Assembly (NCBI GenBank): GCA_903832475.1
Contig: CAILBQ010000054.1
Span: forward strand, 1-12,147
Source: an uncultured Acidobacteriota bacterium
GTDB taxonomy: Bacteria; Acidobacteriota; Terriglobia; Terriglobales; Acidobacteriaceae
DNA: 12,147 bases
Direction of reading: 5' to 3'
The notes beneath the pieces were generated by a model. It worked only from the letters and a program-made list of their open reading frames with translations, searched no databases and was not told where the DNA came from. Made by a program: the position numbers and the translations under genes. Positions 1 through 7,927 of the stretch are shown in pieces (positions within the stretch are counted from its first letter, which is position 1; each line of letters starts with the position of its first letter).

Positions 1-1385
1 AGGATAACGACCGCGTTGAAATCACCGCAGTCCTTCTTTACCCTGGCATCCATCCTGTGAGTCTGGACGGATTGACCTTTGATCCAGGGTCTCAATTCCG
101 AGTGCTGATCGAGGACCTCTTCCAGATTCACATCGACATCTGAGTAGATGACCGTGGCCGTTGGCTGAGCGAGCGAAGCACACGCCGGACGTTCGGTTCG
201 CTTAATGGTAACGTGCTGCCAGACATGAGCATCTGGAGACGGTGTGTGCTGCTCCAGAGCTTCGGGTACATCTCCAAAAACGCCAATTCTTTTTACGTTT
301 TTTCCCTTGTCCTGTTCAGGAGTCGCGGGCTTGACGGGTGGTGTGTTGCGGTCTCGTTTCTTGTCGGCAGGGACTGTTCCTGTTACCGTCTGAGCAGCGG
401 TAGAAGCATCGACCTTGTGGGTGTTGTCCCTTTGGTTAGATCCGTTCAGTCGCGACCACCAGCCGTGGCTGTAGGCGAGGTATCCAAGCCCGCCAAAACC
501 TCCGAGGAGAAGCAGCCCGATAGCAAGCAATTGCTGGTTGCGGTGCCGTGGCTCTTGCTTTTCGTTCGTTGCTTCGACATGCACCGCCGCCACTACGCCC
601 GGCGCCGGTGCCGTGCCAATGCGAACAAATTCGATGCCGATGTTATCCTGGCCGCCAGCGGCAAGAGCCTGATGCAGCAAAGTCTCCGCCGTGGTCTGGA
701 CCGAGAGAGTACTATCGGTGGCGACGGTCGAAATATCGGCATCGGCGACATAGCCCCAGAGGCCGTCGGAGCAAAGAAGCAGAGCATCGCCGGACTGCAA
801 GTCGACTCGGTCAATCTCCATTTCAACTTCGGGACGGTGACCCAGGCTGCGCGTCAATACCGATGCATCAGGATGATTACGTGCTTCTTCTTCGGTGATG
901 AGATTGCGGCTCAGAAGAGCTTGAACGGCGGAGTGGTCGCTGGTCAGCTTTTGCATTTTGCCGCCCCGAATCAGGTACGCACGGCTGTCGCCGACATGAC
1001 CGATCCAGGCTATTGGGGAGCCGTTGACCGCTGTTTGCACCAAGGCAAGGACGACCGTGGAGCCCATACGCTGTAGCGTTGGATCGGAAGAACCCGCGGC
1101 GCTATGGATTGAGGTGTTGGTGTAATCGCACGCCTCTTGAAGGGCGCGATCCGGCGGATAGTTGGCTGGACGCGAAGCGAGTTGGCTGGAGAATCCATCG
1201 ACCACCATGCGCGAAGCGGTTGCACCCCCCTGGTAGCCTCCAATTCCGTCGGCAACGATGAAAAGTTTGCCTAGAGGGACAGTCGCACTGCGAACATTGT
1301 CCTGATTTTCTTCCCGAACCTTGCCACGATCACACACTTCCGCGGATGTGACGATCAAGGTGCTTCGGGGCGAAACGTCGTTCAT
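1..1385 (-). CDS. Membrane-anchored PP2C-family Ser/Thr protein phosphatase (3' end outside window)
   Basis: This gene removes phosphate from Ser/Thr in proteins and would be the off-switch of a Hanks-type kinase system. I translated it directly: 461 residues are open from the ATG at 1385 to the left edge with no stop, so the C-terminus lies outside. The PP2C motifs come in order: ENQDN (26-30), the metal-binding VADGIGG (44-50), GDSRAYL (132-138), LTSDHS (147-152), LTRSLG (178-182), CSDGLWGY (205-212; Asp207) and GGQDNI (244-249; Asp247). The metal ligands all look present. One membrane helix follows at about 286-305, then a Lys/Pro-rich linker and at least 130 residues predicted outside, with Cys402 and Cys453. 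This catalytic-TM-outside layout resembles mycobacterial PstP. A GAGGT ribosome site lies 6 bases before the ATG. It follows the FHA-ABC gene by 97 bases on the same strand, so cotranscription is likely. Confidence 0.95.
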   Translation of the reverse strand, partial: MNDVSPRSTLIVTSAEVCDRGKVREENQDNVRSATVPLGKLFIVADGIGGYQGGATASRMVVDGFSSQLASRPANYPPDRALQEACDYTNTSIHSAAGSSDPTLQRMGSTVVLALVQTAVNGSPIAWIGHVGDSRAYLIRGGKMQKLTSDHSAVQALLSRNLITEEEARNHPDASVLTRSLGHRPEVEMEIDRVDLQSGDALLLCSDGLWGYVADADISTVATDSTLSVQTTAETLLHQALAAGGQDNIGIEFVRIGTAPAPGVVAAVHVEATNEKQEPRHRNQQLLAIGLLLLGGFGGLGYLAYSHGWWSRLNGSNQRDNTHKVDASTAAQTVTGTVPADKKRDRNTPPVKPATPEQDKGKNVKRIGVFGDVPEALEQHTPSPDAHVWQHVTIKRTERPACASLAQPTATVIYSDVDVNLEEVLDQHSELRPWIKGQSVQTHRMDARVKKDCGDFNAVVI

Positions 1386-1482
1386 TCGATTACCTCGCAG
1401 GCAGGACGATTCGCCTGCATGTTCCTATAGCGTCCTTCGATCTCGAGAATGCGCGGACTTCATGTGGAAAACTTTCAATGCA

Positions 1483-4344
1483 TTATTGAGGATCGCTGTC
1501 TCGTTTCCGAAGGATACCAAGGACGGCGAGGATCAGGATGCCAAGCATTCCTAAAAGAACCAGAAGGGACGTTCTGTACGAGTGCCGGAAGTCCTTTGCG
1601 CTATAGGTTTTCTGATCGTAGGTGACCTCGAGTGGCGCAGAAGTGAAGTTTTCATGCATCTTGTCGTCTGCGTCTGGGCAGTCCAACTGGTAATGCGGGA
1701 TGATCTCCTGAACGATATCAGCGGACCGCTTGCCCGCGTTGTAGGCCTCGGCCGAGCAGGCCGCTTGGGCATTGTGGAAAGCTTGGGTTGAAGCGGTGAC
1801 ATGGGTGTTGATTGGCCCAGGGTCGCCAGCCTGCCGCCATTTTGCCGCGTCTGCTTCCTGAAGCAAGTTCCCTTCCAACGCCCACTGGGAGGGGACCAGG
1901 CGAGTCACCCATCGAACGTTGCTGCTCATCATGTAAGCCGGGCGCAGACCGCCGCCCAGGGCAATAATCGGCAGCAGGACGACGGGAAGCAGAGCGATCG
2001 CGCTTTCCGTGGTCTTGGAGATAGCTGAAATGCAAAGGCCAAGACCTGTACCCACCATGGCCGAAAGCACGAGGATGATGAAGTCGAGGAAGAGACTGCC
2101 TTGCAGATCGATGGCTAAAGAGACGATTCCCAGCAAAGAAAAGCACTGGATCAGAGCCAAACCAAAAAGGACCGCCAATTTCGAAAAGACGTAGGATCCG
2201 AGTTTAAGCGTGACCATGCGCTCGCGCTTGTAAACGGTCCATTCACCGACGATGTCGCGCGCCGCGTTGTTACATCCAAACCATATGGCGGCGACGACCA
2301 TGAGGAAGTGGATGCCTGCCAATTTGTGCGAGAGGTCGCCGCGCGCGTTCACATCCAGGCCGTGATAAACAAGCGCTATCAATGCGGCAAAGAGCGGCGC
2401 TTGAATGAGCAGGATGGCGGTCTGGGTGCGATCGCGCAGCTTGACGATGGTATTGCGCTTGATCAGCGCGAACCACTGGGTCAGGTCAAAATGGCGTTTG
2501 GGCTTGTCACCGGCGGTCCTTTCAGTGCCGGGGGGCTGCTTGCCGGAGCGTCCTTCGACAAAGTCGCGTTTGTAGCGTGACCCATGGTACGCCTGCTGCC
2601 ATTCCACCGAAGTTTTCTTAGCGACGCCAGAGAGCAGCATCTCAGGAGACAACTCCGCCGGCGGCGCTCCGGGCGGTGGAGGGTTAAAGAACTGAATCGA
2701 ATCTGGGTATGCCGGGCCGAAGTACACCATGGACCCTGTCTTGCCGCCAGGATCGCGATTGACCATGATGAGATCGTCAAACTGTTTATAAATATGAATA
2801 CTGGGCTGGTGGATGGTGGTGATGATTGTCTTACCCTGGCCGGCTAACTCCTTGAGTAACTCGACCACCGACTCGGCGTCGTAGGACGAAAGCCCGGAGG
2901 TCGGTTCGTCGAGGAAAAGCACAGGGGTATCGTTGATCAATTCCAGAGCAATATTTACCCGCTTGCGCTGGCCGCCGGAGAGAGTTTTGCGCTCTGCCGA
3001 GCCGATGATCGTATCCTTCTTATCCTGCATGCCAAGTTGACCGAGCACCTTGATGGTGCGGGCGTGAATCTCGTCATCTGTGAGGTCGGTGCGGAGGCGG
3101 GCGGAGAAATAAAGTGCTTCACCAACAGTAAGTTGCGCATGGACGATATCGTCCTGGGGAACGTAGCCAAGTTGCTGACGGAATCGATCATAGAAATCGT
3201 ACAGACTGGCGCCGTTGAAGAGCACCCGTCCTTCCGCCGGCTTGGTGTAGCCATTGAGAGCTTTGAGCAACGTGGTCTTGCCGGCACCGGCGCCGCCCAT
3301 GAGGGCGACCAGCTCGGATGGAAAGATGGTCATTGAAACCGGTTCGATCAGGCGCCTGCCGTTGGGCGCGTTGACCACGACGTCGGCGGCTTCGATGGTG
3401 AGATTGCCTTGGTACTGTCGCTGCGCCAGCCCGCCGCCTTCCATCAACTGAAAGCGATAACTTCCCAGGCCAATTTCCTGACCTGGCTTGGCAAGAACTT
3501 TACCGCTGATGCGAATACCGCCGACGAAGGTCCCGTTGCGGGAGCCGAGATCCTCGACGAGGATGCCGCCTGCCTCACGCGTCAGGCGCGCGTGCCGCCA
3601 GGAAACCATGGGGTAGTCCAGAGGCACATCGCTTTGCGGATCGCGCCCGATCACCATGGAGTTGCCGCGAAACGCGACAGTCTGGTAGGCGGCCTCGCCG
3701 ATTTCCACTTTCTTGGAGCCGAGTAACTGACTCGCTGGAATCTTGTAGGAACCCAGGAAAACGTTGCTGGACGGACTTAGTGGTTCACGATGAATCTTGT
3801 TGTCGACGCGGTCAATGGAAGTGCCGTTTCGGGAGTTCAGATCCTCCAGGATGGGCCTTCCGCTCTCGAAGACGATGCGAGCATGGTTCCAGCCGACGAT
3901 AGGCAGATCCACCTGCACGTCCGAGTCGGGCGATCGACCGATGGTGATGACCCTGCCTGATGCGGGAGCGGGCGTGAATCCAGCAGGCTGGTTGTTGCCC
4001 GGGCTGGATGCAGCTCCGGACGCAGCAACACTTGAACCGGCTGGCGGCCAGGGCATGGGCGTGCGCTGGCCCAGCGTAATCTGCATCCCCGGCTGCACCG
4101 GCACTTGCTGCCCGACCGGGATGCGGCTGCCATTGACGTATGTTCCGTTGGTAGACTGAAGATCCTGCACCCAATACTGATTGCTCTGGCGAGTCAGCCG
4201 GCAGTGATGTCCGGAAACGGCAGGCTTGTCGCAGACAAGGTCGCAGTCGGCAGCACTGCCGAGTATCCATGATTGCACTGGAGCCTGTGGGTTGGATGAC
4301 ATGGGATGAAGGTCTAAGCCACCCAACTGTAGCACGGTCTCCAC
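1483..4344 (-). CDS. Triple-FHA ABC half-transporter (ABCG/Rv1747-like)
   Basis: An inner-membrane ABC transporter with phosphothreonine-reading domains ahead of the ATPase; substrate unknown. In 953 residues: FHA1 about 24-92, FHA2 about 131-185, FHA3 about 225-300, ABC ATPase about 315-550, then an ABC2-type membrane domain. ATPase motifs: Walker A GGAGAGKT (350-357), Q-loop Gln397, signature LSGGQ (455-459), Walker B VLFLDE (475-480) and H-loop His512. Six hydrophobic helices lie near 643-660, 676-690, 718-743, 750-773, 781-800 and 925-946. A roughly 120-residue outside loop before the last helix carries Cys863 and Cys889. FHA3 has all key residues (Gly233-Arg234, Ser248, His251, Asn270); FHA1 lacks the Arg (Gly-Ser) and FHA2 lacks the Ser. 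The order FHA-ATPase-TM matches the mycobacterial exporter Rv1747, a kinase substrate. The start is GTG at 4344 with no clear ribosome site; ATG 4302 is an alternative but would clip the first FHA strand. Confidence 0.95.
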   Translation of the reverse strand: METVLQLGGLDLHPMSSNPQAPVQSWILGSAADCDLVCDKPAVSGHHCRLTRQSNQYWVQDLQSTNGTYVNGSRIPVGQQVPVQPGMQITLGQRTPMPWPPAGSSVAASGAASSPGNNQPAGFTPAPASGRVITIGRSPDSDVQVDLPIVGWNHARIVFESGRPILEDLNSRNGTSIDRVDNKIHREPLSPSSNVFLGSYKIPASQLLGSKKVEIGEAAYQTVAFRGNSMVIGRDPQSDVPLDYPMVSWRHARLTREAGGILVEDLGSRNGTFVGGIRISGKVLAKPGQEIGLGSYRFQLMEGGGLAQRQYQGNLTIEAADVVVNAPNGRRLIEPVSMTIFPSELVALMGGAGAGKTTLLKALNGYTKPAEGRVLFNGASLYDFYDRFRQQLGYVPQDDIVHAQLTVGEALYFSARLRTDLTDDEIHARTIKVLGQLGMQDKKDTIIGSAERKTLSGGQRKRVNIALELINDTPVLFLDEPTSGLSSYDAESVVELLKELAGQGKTIITTIHQPSIHIYKQFDDLIMVNRDPGGKTGSMVYFGPAYPDSIQFFNPPPPGAPPAELSPEMLLSGVAKKTSVEWQQAYHGSRYKRDFVEGRSGKQPPGTERTAGDKPKRHFDLTQWFALIKRNTIVKLRDRTQTAILLIQAPLFAALIALVYHGLDVNARGDLSHKLAGIHFLMVVAAIWFGCNNAARDIVGEWTVYKRERMVTLKLGSYVFSKLAVLFGLALIQCFSLLGIVSLAIDLQGSLFLDFIILVLSAMVGTGLGLCISAISKTTESAIALLPVVLLPIIALGGGLRPAYMMSSNVRWVTRLVPSQWALEGNLLQEADAAKWRQAGDPGPINTHVTASTQAFHNAQAACSAEAYNAGKRSADIVQEIIPHYQLDCPDADDKMHENFTSAPLEVTYDQKTYSAKDFRHSYRTSLLVLLGMLGILILAVLGILRKRDSDPQ

Positions 4345-4490
4345 AAATCAAAGCAAGAACAATCTTGGAGTCCGCGCGTGGCCAGAAAACCTCGAGCAGA
4401 ACTTTGCTGCCTTACCGCTCTTTAAGATGTCGCAAAACGGAAGGCTCGATCGTGCGGAGAATCTGGATGCTCGTGTGGACAGGAATCGGC

Positions 4491-4496
4491 TACAAT
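4491..4496 (+). promoter_or_regulatory. Possible -10 box (TACAAT) for the M48 gene
   Basis: TACAAT differs from the sigma-70 consensus TATAAT at one base and lies 66 bases upstream of the M48 start codon. The -35 position is weak, so an activator or a different sigma factor may be needed, or this may be chance. Confidence 0.3.
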
Positions 4497-4546
4497 CAAG
4501 TTCCCCCGCCATGCTGCACCGAAAGTCGCAACAAATCAATCAGCGC

Positions 4547-4551
4547 AGGAG
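4547..4551 (+). promoter_or_regulatory. Ribosome binding site fixing the M48 start
   Basis: AGGAG lies 10 bases before the ATG at 4562. It favours this start over the in-frame ATG at 4427, which would add 45 polar residues in front of a Tat-type signal peptide. Confidence 0.7.
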
Positions 4552-4561
4552 AACTTTTGCA

Positions 4562-5446
4562 ATGGCCGTTTGGACCAGACGGGAATGGTTGTACAAGGCC
4601 GGATTGGGCACTGCCGCCTGCTCGCTGATTCCTTCGCTGATCAGCGAAGAGCCGCGCGCGGCGACTCACACGCGCGGCAATATCAGCGATCAGGATGAGA
4701 TTGCCCTTGGCAATAAATTTGCTGAGCAGCTGGAGAAGGAACAGCCCATTGTTTCCAACTCCATCATCGATCCGTATCTGACCAAGATGGTTCAGGAGTT
4801 AGCAAGCAAGAGCCAACGGCCCAACATGCCGTATCACATCAAGCTGGTCAATACCATGGAAGTGAATGCGTCATCGATCCCAGGCGGCGGACTGTATCTC
4901 AACCGCGGCCTTTTTGAGTTGGTGACGAGCGAAGATCAGTTGGCGGCCACACTGGCGCACGAAATCGGCCATGTGGTAGGCAGGCACGCCATTAATCAAT
5001 TGATGCTCAGTTTCGAGGCCAAAGCGTTGCTCAAACCGGTGCTCGATAACCTGCACAAGCAGAATGGAGTTGTCGAGAAAATCATTCTGAGCATGGGAGG
5101 CGCGGTTGCCATGCTGGCCATGCTGCATTTCAGCCGGCAGGACGAGGCCCAGGCCGACATGCTTGGATTTTATGAAATGCTGCGCGCGGGATGGGACCCA
5201 CGTGGCTTCATCAAGATGTTTGCCATGCTGGATAAGCTGGAGAAGTCATCCGGTGGTTCTCATATCCGCTTCCTCTCCGATCATCCGCCCACGCCGGAAC
5301 GACTCGAGGCAGTTCGTCGAGAAGCTCACGTAGTGAGCATTCCGGCGAACGCACGAACAGATTCCTTTGCGTTTCATGCCGCCAAGACTGCGCTTCATGT
5401 GCTGCCCGACCCTCCCAAGCCACACAAACCGGCGAAGAAACAGTGA
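4562..5446 (+). CDS. Exported M48-family zinc metallopeptidase (LoiP/BepA-like core)
   Basis: Likely an envelope protease for quality control of exported or outer-membrane proteins. From the ATG at 4562 it has 294 residues. The N-terminus (TRREWLYKAG, residues 5-14, then a hydrophobic stretch) is a twin-arginine-type signal, so it may be exported folded; Cys20 sits near the cleavage area but the lipobox is poor. The zinc motif HEIGH is at 133-137 and the third ligand Glu195 lies in ExxxD (195-199). A conserved SDHPPTPERL (239-248) has the His-Pro seen near the active site of BepA-type enzymes. The length fits the peptidase core alone; the TPR tail of BepA is absent, replaced by a short Pro/Lys-rich end. 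The next gene starts 30 bases downstream, so an operon with the VWA-FHA gene is likely. Confidence 0.93.
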   Translation: MAVWTRREWLYKAGLGTAACSLIPSLISEEPRAATHTRGNISDQDEIALGNKFAEQLEKEQPIVSNSIIDPYLTKMVQELASKSQRPNMPYHIKLVNTMEVNASSIPGGGLYLNRGLFELVTSEDQLAATLAHEIGHVVGRHAINQLMLSFEAKALLKPVLDNLHKQNGVVEKIILSMGGAVAMLAMLHFSRQDEAQADMLGFYEMLRAGWDPRGFIKMFAMLDKLEKSSGGSHIRFLSDHPPTPERLEAVRREAHVVSIPANARTDSFAFHAAKTALHVLPDPPKPHKPAKKQ

Positions 5447-5476
5447 CGTCGCCGTGCAAACCGGAACATTCCATTG

Positions 5477-7141
5477 ATGACTCACTCCCAACGCTTCAGA
5501 ACTAATCCATTGATAAGTGCGATGCTGACTCTGCTCGGCGTGACGCTCGGTGCCTCATGGGTTCCGGATGCCGCGTCGCAGACCGCGCAATCGGCTACTC
5601 AACTTACAGCGGGGCCGTCCTACACAAGCGGCGATGAGAAGGCGAATTCCGCAGCGTCTACTCCGAAGTTTCCTACCGTGGATGTGGTGTTCGAGTTATC
5701 GACTTCCGATGGCTCGCCGGTGGCGGCAAAGGCGGGAGACCTGAAACTTTTCTCGCAGGGGAACCAGATCGCCACAGCGAAATCGCTGCGCAGCTTTGAG
5801 CAAACCGGTCAGGGACTGACAGCGATTCTCGCTATCGACGCAAGCGGTTCGATGAAAGGCGCACCGCTGGCGGCGATCCACGCCTCGATTGCCAAATTCG
5901 TTAGCCAGGCGCGGCCCCAGGACCAGGTAGAGGTAATCACCTTTGCCGACCAGACGCGCGTTGATGTCCCGTTCGGTGCCAGTCAATCCGCACTGACGCG
6001 GGAACTGCAAACCGTGCAGGCACGCGGAAAATACACGCACCTGTGGGATGGGCTGCTCGATGCCCTTGCGCAATTCACAGCCACTCAACCGAAGCGGCGA
6101 CAGATCGTGGTGATTTCCGACGGTCACGATGAAGGCTCCGCGCATGCCCTGGCCGATGTGGTGGTAAAAGCGAAATCGCTGAGCGTGGTAATCGACTCCA
6201 TCGGATTGACGAAAGATGCCGGACAATATCTCGGCTCCCTGCAGCAGTTATCGCAGCAGACCGGCGGAAGCTATCATCGAGCGCAGGACGCCCAGGCGCT
6301 GGAAGGGCTGATCGGGCAAGGCATTCAAGCGAATCGAGCAACTCCGGTCGCAACTTTCAAAACGTCGCACTTGGCGGGGGACGACAAACTGCATGCCGTG
6401 CAGTTGCGCTGGACGCCGGGCAATCTCTCAGCTTCTACGTTTGTGATGACACCGAAGCTCAACTTCATTGACAGCATCAGGGCACTGGTTGCAGACAATG
6501 TCTGGATCTGGGTATTGGGCGGATGCTTTGTCGCGGGCGTGATTTTACTGATCCTGTCCCTGATGGGTTCACGCCGCAAATCTGCGCCTGTGGCCGCCTA
6601 CCCTGCAGCCGCCTCCACGCCGCCGGCCAATGCCGAGACGCCGACGTACTCCGCTCCCGCGGTTTCCGGCTCATCTTCAGCGAGTGCCACCGAATGGATC
6701 AAGCCGGTGCGGGCTTCGACGATTCCGGAAGGCTCGTACCCGACCACCCCTGCGCCTGCTCCGCCCGTGACTCCCGCGAAATTCGCGACGGATCGAACGC
6801 GCACACAGCTTGCCATCTTCTTTGAAGCCTCGAGCAGCGGATCGATGGCCCGCCTCGAGATCACATCTGGCGCGCTTGCCGGCCAGAGCGTTTCCATGTC
6901 GACAGCGACCTTTACCCTGGGAGCGGTGGACGGGAATTCTCTGATTCTGCCGGGCGATTCCACTATTTCCTCCCATCACGCAAGGCTGCTGTGGGAGTCT
7001 TCCATTTTGAAAATTGAAGACACCAACTCGACAAACGGCACCTACGTCAATGGATCGCGGCTTTCGGCAGGCCGCCATTTGTTGAAGCCGGGCGACGAGA
7101 TCCGAATGGGACAAACCTTGCTGACCGTTCTTCGTGCATGA
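5477..7141 (+). CDS. Membrane protein with outside VWA domain and inside FHA domain
   Basis: This looks like a transmembrane link between an extracytoplasmic protein-binding VWA domain and a cytoplasmic FHA reader. From the ATG at 5477 it has 554 residues; a TTG directly before (5474) gives one more. A signal peptide or anchor spans about 11-29. The VWA domain covers about 112-288, with an intact metal site: DASGS (121-125), Thr187 and Asp215. A helix at about 342-362 is followed by an Arg/Lys stop-transfer, a Pro/Ala/Thr-rich linker (about 368-445) and an FHA domain (about 458-550). The FHA keeps Ser498-x-x-His501 and Asn520-Gly521 but has Gly-Ala (482-483) where the phosphate-binding Arg belongs. 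The linker contains RASTIPEG (412-419), which resembles two motifs in the next gene. Its ribosome site is weak (GGAA), suggesting coupling to the M48 gene. Confidence 0.92.
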   Translation: MTHSQRFRTNPLISAMLTLLGVTLGASWVPDAASQTAQSATQLTAGPSYTSGDEKANSAASTPKFPTVDVVFELSTSDGSPVAAKAGDLKLFSQGNQIATAKSLRSFEQTGQGLTAILAIDASGSMKGAPLAAIHASIAKFVSQARPQDQVEVITFADQTRVDVPFGASQSALTRELQTVQARGKYTHLWDGLLDALAQFTATQPKRRQIVVISDGHDEGSAHALADVVVKAKSLSVVIDSIGLTKDAGQYLGSLQQLSQQTGGSYHRAQDAQALEGLIGQGIQANRATPVATFKTSHLAGDDKLHAVQLRWTPGNLSASTFVMTPKLNFIDSIRALVADNVWIWVLGGCFVAGVILLILSLMGSRRKSAPVAAYPAAASTPPANAETPTYSAPAVSGSSSASATEWIKPVRASTIPEGSYPTTPAPAPPVTPAKFATDRTRTQLAIFFEASSSGSMARLEITSGALAGQSVSMSTATFTLGAVDGNSLILPGDSTISSHHARLLWESSILKIEDTNSTNGTYVNGSRLSAGRHLLKPGDEIRMGQTLLTVLRA

Positions 7142-7235
7142 CTCTGGACGGGGCCTTGATCGCGATGCAAGAATCACAACGAAGTTTCTCGATTCCTTTT
7201 GTCAGCGGCATCAGGAATGTCTGTCACGATTACTC

Positions 7236-7243
7236 AGGGGGAG
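7236..7243 (+). promoter_or_regulatory. Strong ribosome binding site fixing the zinc-ribbon gene start
   Basis: AGGGGGAG stands 6 bases before the ATG at 7250. It puts the start directly before the first CxxC and rules against the in-frame start at 7199. Confidence 0.8.
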
Positions 7244-7249
7244 AAAATC

Positions 7250-7927
7250 ATGATCTGTGCCAAGTGCTCGTATGCATGGAATCCGGATTCAGCCACAAAT
7301 TGCGTGCAATGCAAAGCGCCTCTGGATTCTGCCTCCCAGCCCCGTCGAGGCGACACGCAGGACGAAGATCAACACCAGGAAGCTGTGCGGCGGCCCACCC
7401 TGACCGAGGGAATGCCCCCAGTCAATCCCCGTCCCGCCGAGCCTTCCGTGTCGCAACCGCGCTGGAACGATTCCCTGACGCCTGATCGTGCGGAGCGCCG
7501 AAGAACCGTGTTTGCAGGAATGGCCGCGGCTGAAGCCCCGGCTTCGACAGGTGGGGCGCGCCGCCCTCAGACCATTGCCGTGGACCCGAGTCGCAAAATT
7601 GTCGGCGTGCTCATTACCTACAGCTGGCAGGACCAGGGACAGATTTTTCCCATTCTCGAAGGCCGCAACCTTATCGGAAAAGATCCCGACCAATGCGACA
7701 TTTGCATTGCCCAGGATCAGACTCTCTCAGCTGTAAATACGTTCATCACCTATCGGCGGCATTTCATCATTGGCGATAAGGTGAGCATGAGTGGGACCGA
7801 CGTCAATGGCGAACCCATTGAAACAGAGTTTGTGCCACTCCATAACTACGCGAAGATTCGGACCGGCTCAACACATTGGACCTTTGTTGCGATTCAGCCT
7901 CCGCCCGATCCATCCTCCAATTCGTAG
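7250..7927 (+). CDS. Zinc-ribbon protein with degenerate FHA-like C-terminal domain
   Basis: A soluble cytoplasmic protein of 225 residues with no signal peptide or membrane helix, probably an adaptor. The N-terminus has two CxxC pairs (Cys3/Cys6 and Cys18/Cys21), a compact zinc ribbon. Residues about 25-110 are a polar, Pro/Arg-rich and probably disordered linker holding two near-copies of a motif, RRPTLTEGM (47-55) and RRRTVFAGM (83-91), 36 residues apart. The C-terminal part (about 118-216) reads like an FHA beta-sandwich: ILEGRNLIGKDPDQCDI (135-151) fits the first strands and TDVNGEPI (183-190) fits the Asn-Gly turn. However, Lys replaces the phosphate-binding Arg, and the Ser-x-x-His motif is missing (AVNT instead). 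It starts 108 bases after the VWA-FHA gene and likely belongs to the same operon. The zinc-ribbon call is firm, the FHA call moderate. Confidence 0.85.
   Translation: MICAKCSYAWNPDSATNCVQCKAPLDSASQPRRGDTQDEDQHQEAVRRPTLTEGMPPVNPRPAEPSVSQPRWNDSLTPDRAERRRTVFAGMAAAEAPASTGGARRPQTIAVDPSRKIVGVLITYSWQDQGQIFPILEGRNLIGKDPDQCDICIAQDQTLSAVNTFITYRRHFIIGDKVSMSGTDVNGEPIETEFVPLHNYAKIRTGSTHWTFVAIQPPPDPSSNS

Larger units (their letters stand above)
4345..4561. promoter_or_regulatory. Divergent intergenic region between the FHA-ABC and M48 genes
   Basis: The two gene groups point away from each other here, so both must find promoters in these 217 bases or inside the opposite gene. On the plus strand TACAAT at 4491-4496 is a good -10 match, but no convincing -35 sits 16-18 bases upstream. 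On the minus strand I see no box pair I would defend. A shared operator is possible but none is evident. Confidence 0.5.

Noticed and set aside
213..1076. A 287-residue plus-strand reading frame
   Set aside because: It lies opposite the PP2C gene, whose motifs are unmistakable; the plus-strand product shows no recognisable domain.
4427..4561. N-terminal extension of the M48 protein
   Set aside because: The extension would bury the Tat-type signal 45 residues inside and overlap the likely promoter; the ATG at 4562 has its own ribosome site.
1..7927. Type VI secretion regulatory module (PpkA/PppA/Fha)
   Set aside because: PP2C and FHA proteins occur in type VI clusters, but no structural type VI gene is seen and the FHA partners here are an ABC exporter and a VWA protein.
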